Positions 1-7,722 of a stretch of DNA of 64,000 nucleotides are shown here, piece after piece. The DNA comes from Natrinema marinum (GTDB lineage: Archaea; Halobacteriota; Halobacteria; Halobacteriales; Natrialbaceae): contig NZ_CP100763.1 of NCBI RefSeq assembly GCF_024296685.1, positions 3,162,001-3,226,000 of the forward strand. The letters run 5' to 3'. Numbering within the stretch: the stretch's first letter is position 1; each line of letters starts with the position of its first letter. A program made the position numbers and the translations under genes. The notes under the pieces were generated by a model, which saw only the letters and a list, made by a program, of their open reading frames with translations, did not search any database and was not told where the DNA came from.

Positions 1-543
1 CTCGTCGAAGTGCTGATTCCCGACTTTCGGGGCGAAGAACGGCTCGTCCGGAAGATCATCGACGCCGAACCCGACGTGATCGCCCACAACGTCGAGACCG
101 TCGAGCGCCTGCAGTTTCCCGTCCGCGACCGCCGCGCCGGCTACGAGCAGAGCCTCTCGGTGCTCGAGCAGGTAGAGCGCGAATCGGAGATCTACACGAA
201 GACCTCGATCATGCTCGGCCACGGCGAGTACGACCACGAGGTCTACCGCACGCTGGCCGATCTGCGCGAGCGCGGCGTCGACATCGTCACCCTCGGGCAG
301 TATCTACGCCCTTCGCGGGATCACCTCGAGGTCCAGCGCTACGACCATCCGCACAAGTACGAGACGTGGCGACGCGTCGCCGAGGAGGAGTTAGGGTTCC
401 TCTATTGTGCGAGCGGCCCGATGGTGCGCTCGTCGTACAAGGCCGGCGAACTGTTCGTCGACGCCGTGTTGCGAGAGGGCAAGACCGTTGCGGAAGCGAG
501 GGCCGACGCGCACCGATCGGCGCCTCGACAGACCGAGTCCTGA
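1..543 (+). CDS. lipA: Lipoyl synthase, 3' part (5' end outside window)
   Basis: The reading frame is open from base 1 and holds the C-terminal 180 residues of a radical-SAM lipoyl synthase, which inserts two sulfurs into octanoylated lipoyl domains. Visible family hallmarks are IPDFRG, HNVETVERL, VRDRRAGYEQSL, KTSIMLGHGE, VTLGQYLRPS and the C-terminal ASGPMVRSSYKAGE. The N-terminal iron-sulfur cysteine motifs lie outside the window. It sits directly ahead of the pyruvate dehydrogenase genes, whose E2 is its expected substrate. The last residues (HRSAPRQTES) are a normal variable tail. The family assignment is firm; only the 5' end is missing. Confidence 0.95.
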   Translation, partial: LVEVLIPDFRGEERLVRKIIDAEPDVIAHNVETVERLQFPVRDRRAGYEQSLSVLEQVERESEIYTKTSIMLGHGEYDHEVYRTLADLRERGVDIVTLGQYLRPSRDHLEVQRYDHPHKYETWRRVAEEELGFLYCASGPMVRSSYKAGELFVDAVLREGKTVAEARADAHRSAPRQTES

Positions 544-690
544 GAGGCGGTCTTCGTTCGAACGACTTCGGTTCGGACTCGTTGTACTTCTCTTTCGTCC
601 AGTCTCGCTTCTGAAATGGAGACAGAATACGACGGCCATCAAAAAATGCCTATTTTCGGCCGATCATGTCCAGTACTGTCGCGTATCGCC

Positions 691-770
691 CGATAGTTCC
701 ACGGCTGTGAGGCAATACTCTCACCAATAGTAAACTATTTTGGGAAACTCCTTTACGGTGAGCGATAGTT
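691..770 (+). promoter_or_regulatory. Promoter/operator region of the PDH operon
   Basis: The 256-bp gap between lipA and the E1alpha gene holds a perfect palindrome AATAGTAAACTATT (726-739) and two copies of CGATAGTT (691-698 and 763-770). A weak TATA-like TTTACGG lies at 752-758. The spacing fits a transcription start near 780, followed by AGGTGGG (786-792) as a Shine-Dalgarno sequence ahead of the GTG at 800. The repeats are seen directly; their role as regulator sites is inferred. Confidence 0.4.
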
Positions 771-799
771 TGGTAGTGTATGTACAGGTGGGTCTCCCC

Positions 800-1906
800 G
801 TGAGTACGTTACAGCGCGATCCCGACGAGCGAGTACAGGTACTCGACGACGCCGGTCGGGTTCGCGAGGGTGCCGACGTGCCCGACCTCACCGAGGACGA
901 ACTCCTCGAGATGTACGAGCAGATGCGCCTCGTGCGTCGCTTCGACGAACGGGCCGTCAGCCTCCAGCGCCAGGGGCGGATGGGGACCTATCCGCCGCTG
1001 TCGGGCCAGGAGGGCGCACAGGTCGGCAGCGCCCACGCCTTAGACGCCGAGGACTGGGTGTTCCCCAGCTACCGCGAGCACGGCGTCGGGCTGGTTCGCG
1101 GGCTCTCCTTGGAGCGCACCCTGCTCTACTGGATGGGCCACGAGCAGGGCAACTACATCCCCGAGGACGTCAACATGTTCTCGGTCGCCGTCCCGATCGC
1201 GACCCAGATCCCCCATGCGACGGGCGCGGCCTGGGCGTCGAAGCTCAAAGGTGAGGAGAAGGCGTTCGTCTGTTACTTCGGCGACGGCGCGACTTCGGAG
1301 GGCGACTTCCACGAGGGGCTGAACTTCGCCGGCGTCTTCGATACGCCGAACGTCTTCTTCTGTAACAACAACCAGTGGGCCATCTCGGTGCCGCGCGAGC
1401 GCCAGACGGCGAGCGCAACCCTCGCTCAGAAGGCAACCGCGTACGGCTTCGAGGGGGTTCAGGTCGACGGGATGGATCCGCTCGCGGTGTACAAAGTCAC
1501 CCGCGAGGCCGTCGAGAAGGCGAAAGATCCCGGCCCCGGCGAACTACGACCGACGCTGATCGAGGCTGTCCAGTACCGCTTTGGCGCGCACACGACCGCG
1601 GACGATCCCTCCGTCTACCGCGACGACGAGGAGGTCGAACGCTGGAAGGGGAAAGATCCGATCCCGCGCCTCGAGACCTACCTCCGGTCGAACGGGATCC
1701 TTGACGACGAGCGGGTCGATGCGATCGAATCGCGGATCGAGGACGACGTGGCCGACGCGATCGAGGCCGCGGAGTCGTCGGAACGTCCGGAGCCCGAAGA
1801 GATCTTCGCGCACGTCTACGAGGGGATGCCGCGACGGTTGCAAAAGCAACTCGAGTACTTCGAATCGATCCGCGAGGACCACGGCGACGACGCGCTTCTG
1901 GAGTGA
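800..1906 (+). CDS. pdhA: Pyruvate (2-oxoacid) dehydrogenase E1 component, alpha subunit
   Basis: This is the ThDP-dependent alpha subunit (368 aa) that decarboxylates pyruvate or a related 2-oxoacid and passes the acyl group to the E2 lipoyl arm. The ThDP/Mg motif starts at [13 protein letters not shown] and ends in [10 protein letters not shown], and the substrate-side segment [12 protein letters not shown] is present. I chose the GTG at 800 because the protein then starts [15 protein letters not shown], the expected N-terminus, and AGGTGGG lies 8 nt upstream; an ATG at 740 in the same frame would add 20 residues of non-conserved promoter-like sequence. The E1beta gene follows after 4 nt. 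Substrate preference (pyruvate versus branched-chain acids) cannot be read from sequence alone. Confidence 0.93.
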   Translation: MSTLQRDPDERVQVLDDAGRVREGADVPDLTEDELLEMYEQMRLVRRFDERAVSLQRQGRMGTYPPLSGQEGAQVGSAHALDAEDWVFPSYREHGVGLVRGLSLERTLLYWMGHEQGNYIPEDVNMFSVAVPIATQIPHATGAAWASKLKGEEKAFVCYFGDGATSEGDFHEGLNFAGVFDTPNVFFCNNNQWAISVPRERQTASATLAQKATAYGFEGVQVDGMDPLAVYKVTREAVEKAKDPGPGELRPTLIEAVQYRFGAHTTADDPSVYRDDEEVERWKGKDPIPRLETYLRSNGILDDERVDAIESRIEDDVADAIEAAESSERPEPEEIFAHVYEGMPRRLQKQLEYFESIREDHGDDALLE

Positions 1907-1910
1907 TACC

Positions 1911-2906
1911 ATGGCAGCAAAATCACCCTCTGAGAGTCTCACGCTGGTACAGGCGGTACAGGACGGGTTGCAAACCGAAATGGAACGCGACGAGGACGTC
2001 GTGGTCATGGGCGAAGACGTCGGCCGGAACGGCGGCGTCTTCCGCGCGACCGAAGGGCTGTACGACGAGTTCGGCGAGAACCGGGTGATCGATACGCCTC
2101 TCGCCGAGTCCGGGATCGTCGGGACGGCGATCGGGATGGCCGCCTACGGCATGCGGCCGGTGCCCGAAATCCAGTTCATGGGCTTCATCTACCCCGCATT
2201 CGACCAGATCGTCTCGCACGCCGCGCGCTTGCGGACGCGCTCGCGTGGACGATTCACGTGCCCGCTGGTTATCCGCGCCCCCTACGGCGGCGGTATTCGC
2301 GCGCCCGAACACCACTCCGAGTCGACGGAGGCGATGTTCGTCCACCAGCCCGGACTGAAGGTCGTCATCCCGTCGACGCCGTACGATACCAAGGGGCTAC
2401 TCACCAGCGCCATCCGGAGCCCGGACCCGGTGCTCTTCCTCGAGCCGAAGCTCATCTACCGGGCGTTCCGCGAGGAGGTACCCGAGGAATCCTACGAGGT
2501 GCCGATCGGCGAGGCGGCCGTCCGCCGCGAGGGGTCGGACATCTCGGTCTACACGTGGGGCGCGATGACCCGACCGACGCTCGAGGCCGCGGAGAACCTC
2601 GCCGAGGAGGGGATCGACGCGGAGGTCGTCGACCTGCGGACGGTCTCGCCGTTAGACGAGGAGACGATCGTCGACTCCTTCAAGAAGACGGGCCGCGCGG
2701 CCGTCGTCCACGAAGCTCCGAAGACGGGCGGACTGGGCGCGGAGATCACCGCCACCTTACAGGAGGAGGCGCTGCTCTACCAGGAAGCGCCGGTCGAGCG
2801 GATCACGGGCTTCGACACGCCCTTCCCGCTGTACGCGCTCGAGGACTACTACCTGCCCGAGGCGGCGCGCATCGAGGACGGCATCCGGGACGCGGTGGGG
2901 TTCTGA
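1911..2906 (+). CDS. pdhB: Pyruvate (2-oxoacid) dehydrogenase E1 component, beta subunit
   Basis: The 331-aa beta subunit completes the alpha2-beta2 E1 with the preceding gene. Family motifs are VVVMGEDVGRNGGVFRATEG near the N-terminus, the TPLAESGIVGTAIGMA stretch with its ThDP-contacting Glu, RAPYGGGIRAPEHHS, and the C-terminal transketolase domain (VYTWGAMTRPTLEAAE to VDLRTVSPLDEETI). The ATG at 1911 gives the usual N-terminus; an overlapping longer frame from 1581 reads through the alpha gene and is discarded. It ends 1 nt before the E2 start, so the three genes are almost certainly one transcript. Confidence 0.94.
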   Translation: MAAKSPSESLTLVQAVQDGLQTEMERDEDVVVMGEDVGRNGGVFRATEGLYDEFGENRVIDTPLAESGIVGTAIGMAAYGMRPVPEIQFMGFIYPAFDQIVSHAARLRTRSRGRFTCPLVIRAPYGGGIRAPEHHSESTEAMFVHQPGLKVVIPSTPYDTKGLLTSAIRSPDPVLFLEPKLIYRAFREEVPEESYEVPIGEAAVRREGSDISVYTWGAMTRPTLEAAENLAEEGIDAEVVDLRTVSPLDEETIVDSFKKTGRAAVVHEAPKTGGLGAEITATLQEEALLYQEAPVERITGFDTPFPLYALEDYYLPEAARIEDGIRDAVGF

Positions 2907-2907
2907 G

Positions 2908-4554
2908 ATGGTCCGGGAGTTCGAACTGCCGGACGTCGGCGAGGGGGTCGCGGAGGGCGAACTGGTCTCGTGGCTGGTCGAGGCGGGCGACGCGGTCTCG
3001 GAGGACCAGCCGGTCGCCGAGGTCGAGACCGACAAGGCGCTCGTCGAAGTGCCCGCACCGGTCGACGGTACGGTGCGCGAACTACACGTCGAAGAGGGAG
3101 AGGTGGTGCCGGTCGGGACGGTGATCATCTCGTTCGACGTCGAAGGCGAGGAGAGCGAGGAGCGTGGCGCCTCGGAAAGCGCGAACGGCGAAGCCGTGAG
3201 CGAGGGCGAGGCGGAGCCGAGCGGACCGGCGGGCGGCGGCGACGAGTCGACCGCGGATTCCGGCGCGACGGGGTCCGATACCGAGACAGTCGCGCCGCCC
3301 GATGACCGAGTCTTCGCACCGCCCCGCGTCCGCCGGATGGCACGCGCGGAGGGGATCGACCTCTCTCGAATCGAGGGCAGCGGTCCCGGCGGTCGGATCA
3401 CTGCGGCCGACGTTCGAGCAGCGGCGAGCGCCGCGGTCGACGACGCGGCGGCTCAGTCCCGGCCGCAGACTGTGGAGTCCGGTGTGGTTGACTCTGGCTC
3501 GGCCGACTCGAGCGAGGCCGCTGCCGGCAAAGACACCGCTACGGGCGCGAGCGCCGATGCCGAGGCGGCCTCGAGGCCGCAGCGGACCGAACTGGCGGCG
3601 GCCGAGTCCGCCGACCGCGACAGGACGCTTGCCGCCCCCGCGACCCGGCGGATCGCCGAGGAGGCGGGAATCGACATCGACGCCGTCCCCGCGGACGGGA
3701 CGCGCGACGGCGAGGCGTTCGTCACGCCGGAGGCGGTTCACGAGTACGCCGAGGCACAGCGTCGAGCCCAGGAGGCGGACAGAGAGGCGATCGAAGCCGA
3801 CGGACGGGCCGAGACGAAGGGAACGGACTTCGCCGAGGGCGAGCGCGAACGCCGCGAACCGTTCCGCGGGGTCCGCAAGACGATCGCCGACGCGATGGTC
3901 GAGTCGAAATACAGCGCGCCCCACGTCACGCATTACGACGAGGTCGACGTGACCGCACTCGTCGAGGCCCGCGAGGAACTCGCGCCCCGCGCCGAGGAAC
4001 GCGGCATTCGGCTGACCTACATGCCCTTTATTCTGAAAGCCGTCGTGGCGGCGCTGAAGGAGTTCCCCGAGATGAACGCGGTCATCGACGAGGACAACGA
4101 GGAGATCGTCTACCGCGACTACTACAACGTCGGCATCGCGACCGCGACCGACGTCGGACTGATGGTGCCGGTCCTCGCGGACGCCGATCGGAAGGGCCTC
4201 TTGCAGCTCTCCTCCGAGATGAACGAACTCGTCCAGAAGGCCCGCGACCGGACGATCAGCCCCGACGAACTGCGGGGCTCGACGTTCACGGTCACGAACG
4301 TCGGCGGCATCGGCGGCGAGTACGCCACGCCGATCCTCAACTACCCCGAGGCGGGGATTCTGGCGATCGGCGAAATCAAGCGCAAGCCACGCGTGGTGAC
4401 CGACGACGACGGCGACGAATTGATCGAGCCGCGGTCGGTGCTGACTCTGTCGCTGTCGTTCGATCACCGACTGATCGACGGGGCCGTCGGCGCGCGGTTT
4501 ACGAACACTGTCATGGAGTACCTCGAGAACCCGAGCTTCCTACTGCTCGAGTGA
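2908..4554 (+). CDS. pdhC: Dihydrolipoamide acyltransferase (E2) with two subunit-binding domains
   Basis: The 548-aa E2 transfers acyl groups from the lipoyl arm to CoA. Residues 1-80 are a lipoyl domain with the modified lysine at K43 (ETDKALVEV). Residues about 135-172 form a peripheral-subunit-binding domain (PPRVRRMARAEGID, then GSGPGGRITAADV). A second, more divergent one follows at about 240-283 (APATRRIAEEAGIDIDAVP, then EAFVTPEAVHEYA). Acidic Ala/Ser/Asp linkers separate them. The catalytic domain runs from about 315 to the end and carries HRLIDG (H520, D524). Haloarchaeal and bacterial E2 proteins more often carry a single binding domain, so the second copy is noteworthy. No E3 gene follows, although that is the usual fourth gene. 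Confidence 0.93.
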   Translation: MVREFELPDVGEGVAEGELVSWLVEAGDAVSEDQPVAEVETDKALVEVPAPVDGTVRELHVEEGEVVPVGTVIISFDVEGEESEERGASESANGEAVSEGEAEPSGPAGGGDESTADSGATGSDTETVAPPDDRVFAPPRVRRMARAEGIDLSRIEGSGPGGRITAADVRAAASAAVDDAAAQSRPQTVESGVVDSGSADSSEAAAGKDTATGASADAEAASRPQRTELAAAESADRDRTLAAPATRRIAEEAGIDIDAVPADGTRDGEAFVTPEAVHEYAEAQRRAQEADREAIEADGRAETKGTDFAEGERERREPFRGVRKTIADAMVESKYSAPHVTHYDEVDVTALVEAREELAPRAEERGIRLTYMPFILKAVVAALKEFPEMNAVIDEDNEEIVYRDYYNVGIATATDVGLMVPVLADADRKGLLQLSSEMNELVQKARDRTISPDELRGSTFTVTNVGGIGGEYATPILNYPEAGILAIGEIKRKPRVVTDDDGDELIEPRSVLTLSLSFDHRLIDGAVGARFTNTVMEYLENPSFLLLE

Positions 4555-4893
4555 TGGCGGATCGCCGGTAGGGCTGTTCCGACGTATGTTGATGGCGGCG
4601 GTACGCCCCTCCGTCGGTGTCGATCCCGTCGCCGTCTCGACGGGATACCGCGTCGGTTTCGCGAGCGAGCCGGCTGCCTTCGCTGGTCCGTGGATCTGGG
4701 CGGTCGGCCAACTCGGCGAAGAACCGCGTTCCGTCTTCGAGCGGTTCGCGCAGCACGTACCGTCGGAGTGCGGTCTGGTCGCGTTTGGCGCGTTCAGGGT
4801 CCGCTTTCACGACAACAGTAACCGTGCTGTCAGCGAAGCGGAGGTATCACGCCGTCGGGTGCGTCGCCGACGTCCAACGGCTGTCAGAACCGA

Positions 4894-4944
4894 TCACTGC
4901 ATTCGTAGCAATTGGGCGTGCAGCGTTGACCCCACCTCGAGGAC
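4894..4944 (-). pseudogene. Detached 3' end of a DUF424 gene (duplicate of 6409-6459)
   Basis: 51 nt match the 3' end of the intact DUF424 gene (6409-6459) at 45 of 51 positions. The encoded C-terminus (LEVGSTLHAQLLRMQ, then stop) differs from the intact copy by a single Ala/Ser change, so most base differences are silent. The similarity stops abruptly at both sides. The mostly synonymous divergence suggests the two copies evolved as functional genes in different lineages before being brought together, rather than by a recent local duplication. Confidence 0.7.
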
Positions 4945-5028
4945 TGGTTCGGCGTCGTCGTCCTGCTGTGCTGGCTGGTCGTGCCCGTCGCGATCGGCTA
5001 CTATCGGTTCCGCCGAACGGATCTGTGA
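4942..5028 (+). pseudogene. C-terminal fragment of an ABC-2-type permease
   Basis: The plus frame reads DWFGVVVLLC, WLVVPVAIGY, YRFRRTDL, stop: a hydrophobic helix followed by the aromatic/basic tail (GYYRFRRTDL) typical of the last transmembrane segment of ABC-2 permeases. A stop codon at 4927-4929 closes the frame just upstream, so only the final 28 residues survive. It abuts the DUF424 fragment, which marks a recombination junction. The family call rests on this short tail and is moderate. Confidence 0.5.
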
Positions 5029-5353
5029 GCCGCGACCGCGGACCGACTTCAGATAGTAGTAGTTAGCAACACTGTCTTGGTCTGCAGGACGTTCCTGAGA
5101 CCGAGACGACGACGGTAAGTCCGTGCGCGAATGTCGCACGAACTTTGGTATGATCTGCAAAGGTCGAGATCGATTAGTACGGATCTACAGTTACTAGAGT
5201 CGTGACCAGAATGTATGGGTACTGATAAAAATGACGTGCTGAAATGATGGGTCGTTCACCTGGATTATTTGCTATGTGATTCCTTTTACCATCTATGGAG
5301 GTATAAACAGAGGAGACCATTAATTATATCGTGGTGTATAAGAAAATACTATC

Positions 5354-5539
5354 ATGGTGGATACCTCGAATGTACGCCTTTTCACAATGGCACTGGTTTC
5401 CGCACTCCTAAGTCTCGTCATTTATGGCGTAGTATACAAATTTTATAAACCGAATGATGGCGGGCTGTTAACACTGATAATCGCCGTTGGGGTCTTTTCA
5501 ATACTGGCGTTTGTCGATGGTTATCTAGAAAGTGATTAA
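5354..5539 (+). CDS. Small two-helix membrane protein
   Basis: A 61-aa frame with two hydrophobic segments, about residues 9-28 (FTMALVSALLSLVIYGVVY) and 38-55 (LLTLIIAVGVFSILAFV), joined by a short loop (KFYKPNDGG), and an acidic end (GYLESD). A TATA-like TTAATTATATC lies about 30 nt ahead. Composition is distinctly AT-rich compared with the flanking operons, suggesting acquired DNA. I do not recognise a family; the size and two-helix layout resemble many uncharacterised haloarchaeal small membrane proteins. Confidence 0.55.
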   Translation: MVDTSNVRLFTMALVSALLSLVIYGVVYKFYKPNDGGLLTLIIAVGVFSILAFVDGYLESD

Positions 5540-5606
5540 TGTTCAAAATAAACATGCTGCTAAGGGGTTGACACCTTTACATATAGAGGAGGATTGCGAT
5601 TCGGCG

Positions 5607-5634
5607 GCTGATGGCATATTGAAGACCCATCAGC
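5607..5634. terminator. Inverted repeat between convergent small ORFs
   Basis: GCTGATGG (5607-5614) and CCATCAGC (5627-5634) are perfect 8-bp arms around a 12-nt loop, followed by ACACTTTTCAA. It lies between the plus-strand small membrane ORF and the minus-strand pseudogene, where a shared terminator would be expected. Confidence 0.35.
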
Positions 5635-5676
5635 ACACTTTTCAATACATTTAGGGATCTGTGTGTTTATCTGACC

Positions 5677-6000
5677 CTATGAGCTACTTCCACACACATA
5701 TCGACCATCAACATTTTCTATACCCAACCCATCGCCGTAACATTCGTTGACGCCACTTCCACCATCCGGAAGAGCACCGATGGTAGTCTCTGGATACTCA
5801 GTAAACGCACCATATGGACCACCCGCATACGTCATTTTTCTTTTTCTGGTAGAGAGCACTAACATATCTCCCCAGGGGTTGGTGGTTTCGTCGAACTTTT
5901 CTTTTTTATTACCATCATCACTTCAAAACCACCCAATGTTTTCAGCCCATCCATTACTGGATATATTAACAACTTCATCTCCTTCGGTGTCCCTCTTTAC
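5677..6000 (-). pseudogene. Decayed gene for a Gly/Asn-rich protein with an in-frame TGA
   Basis: One minus-strand frame stays protein-like across an in-frame TGA at 5923-5925. The upstream part reads EVVNISSNGWAENIGWF; the downstream part runs SDDGNKKEKFDETTNPW and on through MLVLSTRKRKMTYAGGPYGA to GLGIENVDGRYVCGSSS. Translation could restart at the ATG at 5865 and give a 62-residue C-terminal piece. The 5' end beyond 6000 meets another stop. Two cysteines and many Gly/Asn residues suggest a surface or secreted protein, but I do not recognise a family. AT-rich composition sets it apart from the neighbouring operons. Confidence 0.45.
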
Positions 6001-6162
6001 CTACCGTGCTTTACAGGGATTATTTTGCAGAGTAGAGCCGGCTACTATCTACTGTTCACAGTACCAAGTCGAGCGGCGGAGCGGTGCGATCTGGGTCGGC
6101 TCCGAGCGAAAACCGAGCGCGTCGTCATCTTTCCGAGGACCCGCTACCGCGCCCCGATCACC

Positions 6163-6408
6163 TCACTCGGTGCCGATTCCGTTTTCCTCGAGAAAGCGTC
6201 CCGGGACGCGACAGCCGCAGGGATTCGCCTCGTGGGTCGTCGGACTGTCGTTCACGACCGATTCGACGGGGTGATCACAGCGCGGACACCGAACCGGTTG
6301 CCGCCCGGCCGCGTCGTCGCGTGCTGACGACTCGCCGGTCGCCGTCGATCGAATCGATCGGCGCGAAAATGGGGCGTCGGTCGGACAGCGATCACCGCGA
6401 TCGGACGG
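6163..6408 (-). pseudogene. Zinc-binding-type small protein without a start codon
   Basis: Directly after the DUF424 stop codon, and in the same frame, the minus strand reads on for 81 codons. It ends in a compact domain with CPRC and CGC cysteine motifs (VRCPRCDHPVESVV, then NPCGCRVPGRFLEE). This looks like a small haloarchaeal zinc-ribbon-type protein. No ATG, GTG or TTG occurs between the DUF424 stop and the first cysteine motif, so the gene has lost its start, uses a non-standard one (an ATT is present), or needs stop readthrough. I treat it as a truncated remnant at the scar boundary. Confidence 0.4.
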
Positions 6409-6702
6409 TCACTGCATTCGCAGTAACTGCGCGTGCAGCGTCGCCCCCACCTCGAGGACGTTCGCCTCGTCGACGAATCCCTCTTCGATAGCCAACTCGA
6501 CGGCGCGAGTGCCGACGATGTTGGCGACGTCCGCCTGCGCGAGGCTCTCGAGGACGGCGTTCTCGTCGGCCGCGTCGCCGCCGTAGAACTCCTCCGTGAC
6601 GGTCAGGGAGAGGTCGCCGTCTTCGAACGTCTCGCCGAGAACGTCCTCGTCACAGACGGCGACCAGCAGCCCCTCCTGGGTCTCCCGTTCGTTGACGATC
6701 AT
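6409..6702 (-). CDS. DUF424 domain-containing protein
   Basis: This 97-aa protein belongs to the archaeal DUF424 family, recognisable from its N-terminus (MIVNERETQEGLLVAVCDED), the central GETFEDGDLSLTVTEEFYGG and the VLEVGATLHAQLLRM end. Function is not established in what I know of the family; it is a small, widely conserved archaeal protein. The ATG follows the TAG of the upstream TPR gene with no gap, so the two are co-transcribed and probably translationally coupled. Its last 51 nt recur at 4894-4944, showing that this 3' end was a recombination or integration point. Confidence 0.85.
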   Translation of the reverse strand: MIVNERETQEGLLVAVCDEDVLGETFEDGDLSLTVTEEFYGGDAADENAVLESLAQADVANIVGTRAVELAIEEGFVDEANVLEVGATLHAQLLRMQ

Positions 6703-7632
6703 CTACTCGAGTTCCCACTCGCGGTCGTCTTCGTCTTCGTCCTCGGCGTCGCCTGCGATGTCACCGAGCCCGAGGTCCTCGAGACCGATGTCGCCTCGCT
6801 GGGGCGATTGGCGTCCGGCCCCGAGTCCGGGCTGGCCGCCGGCTCCCGGTCCGGCGCCTGCGCCGCCGGGGCCGCCCCCGCCGAGGGCCTCCTCGCGGTC
6901 GTCCATCATTTCCTGCTCGGCGCGCTCGCGCATCTGGTTGGCCTCTTCGGCGATCTCCTCGGCCTGATCGAACTCGCCGAGTTCTTCGAGGATCTCTGCC
7001 TTTTCCTCGAGCACCTTGGCGTTGCGCAGACCGAGCCGGATCGCGTTGTCGATGCAGTGCAGCGCTTCCTCGGCCAACCCGCGCTCGGAGAGGAAGAACG
7101 CGCGGTTGAACCAGCCGGCGGCGAAGCGTTCGTCGATCTCGATGGCGCGTTCGGCGTGCTCTAAGGCCTCCGAGGTCTCGCCGAACTCCCAGAGCGCGTA
7201 GGCGAGGTTCGTCTCGGCGGTCGCGGCGTGCTCGCTCGAGTCGTCGATCCGCAGGGCCTCGCGGTGGGCGCCGATCGCCTCGTCCCACTCCTCGAGTTCG
7301 CCGTGGGCGACGCCCTTGTTGACCCAGGCTTCTTGCTCGAGTCGCTCGTCCTCGGCGAAGCGGGCGGTCCGCTCGAAGGCGTCGGTGGCCTGCTCGTAGC
7401 GGTTGATCTGCATGTAGTTCAGCCCCACGTCGAGTAGTTCGCTGGCGTCGACGTCGTCCCGATCGATGTTGTGTTCGTCTAACGTGTCGGTGACGACGCG
7501 GGAGTCGACGGGGTCGACCTTCGACGGATCGACGCCCAGTTCCGGCGGGTCCAGGTCGAACTCCTCGTAGGGATCGCCGAACCCCTCTCCTTCGGAGAAG
7601 CGGTGGTCGCGGTCGTCGTCTCGGTCGGTCAT
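6703..7632 (-). CDS. Tetratricopeptide-repeat protein
   Basis: A 309-aa soluble protein. An acidic N-terminus (about 70 residues) is followed by about five TPR units from residue 70 to 215, each with the W/Y-A/G-L and alanine signature (for example GLNYMQINRYEQATDAFERT and AWVNKGVAHGELEEWDEAIG). A coiled-coil-like charged helix (EEIAEEANQMRERAEQEMMD) follows, then a Gly/Pro-rich linker and an acidic tail. TPR domains mediate protein-protein contacts; the partner is unknown. It is the first gene of a pair with DUF424. Confidence 0.85.
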   Translation of the reverse strand: MTDRDDDRDHRFSEGEGFGDPYEEFDLDPPELGVDPSKVDPVDSRVVTDTLDEHNIDRDDVDASELLDVGLNYMQINRYEQATDAFERTARFAEDERLEQEAWVNKGVAHGELEEWDEAIGAHREALRIDDSSEHAATAETNLAYALWEFGETSEALEHAERAIEIDERFAAGWFNRAFFLSERGLAEEALHCIDNAIRLGLRNAKVLEEKAEILEELGEFDQAEEIAEEANQMRERAEQEMMDDREEALGGGGPGGAGAGPGAGGQPGLGAGRQSPQRGDIGLEDLGLGDIAGDAEDEDEDDREWELE

Positions 7633-7722
7633 TACTCCGAATTGGCGGTGACGACTGTTAAGGGCTGCGACCCGGGTATCGACGGCGGTTTCGCCGCGAC
7701 GCCCTGCGAGTTAGAGCGCGCC

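Larger units (their letters stand above)
4555..5353. other. Intergenic scar between pdhC and the AT-rich segment
   Basis: About 800 nt without an intact gene. It holds a second copy of the 3' end of the DUF424 gene (4894-4944) and a permease fragment (4942-5028), described separately. From about 5040 base composition shifts towards AT, continuing to about 6010. A minus-strand frame around 4511-4840 shows a weakly protein-like stretch (VVVKADPERAKRDQTALRRY) without a recognisable family. The E3 gene expected after pdhC is absent here. Confidence 0.5.

Noticed and set aside
4511-4810. Minus-strand 99-codon frame at the 3' end of pdhC
   Set aside because: Only a short central stretch looks protein-like, it overlaps pdhC, and no family could be named. 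Left as part of the scar description.
5923-5925. In-frame TGA as a recoded selenocysteine or pyrrolysine-type codon
   Set aside because: Haloarchaea are not known to use selenocysteine, pyrrolysine uses TAG, no structured element follows, and the AT-rich neighbourhood is full of other decay.
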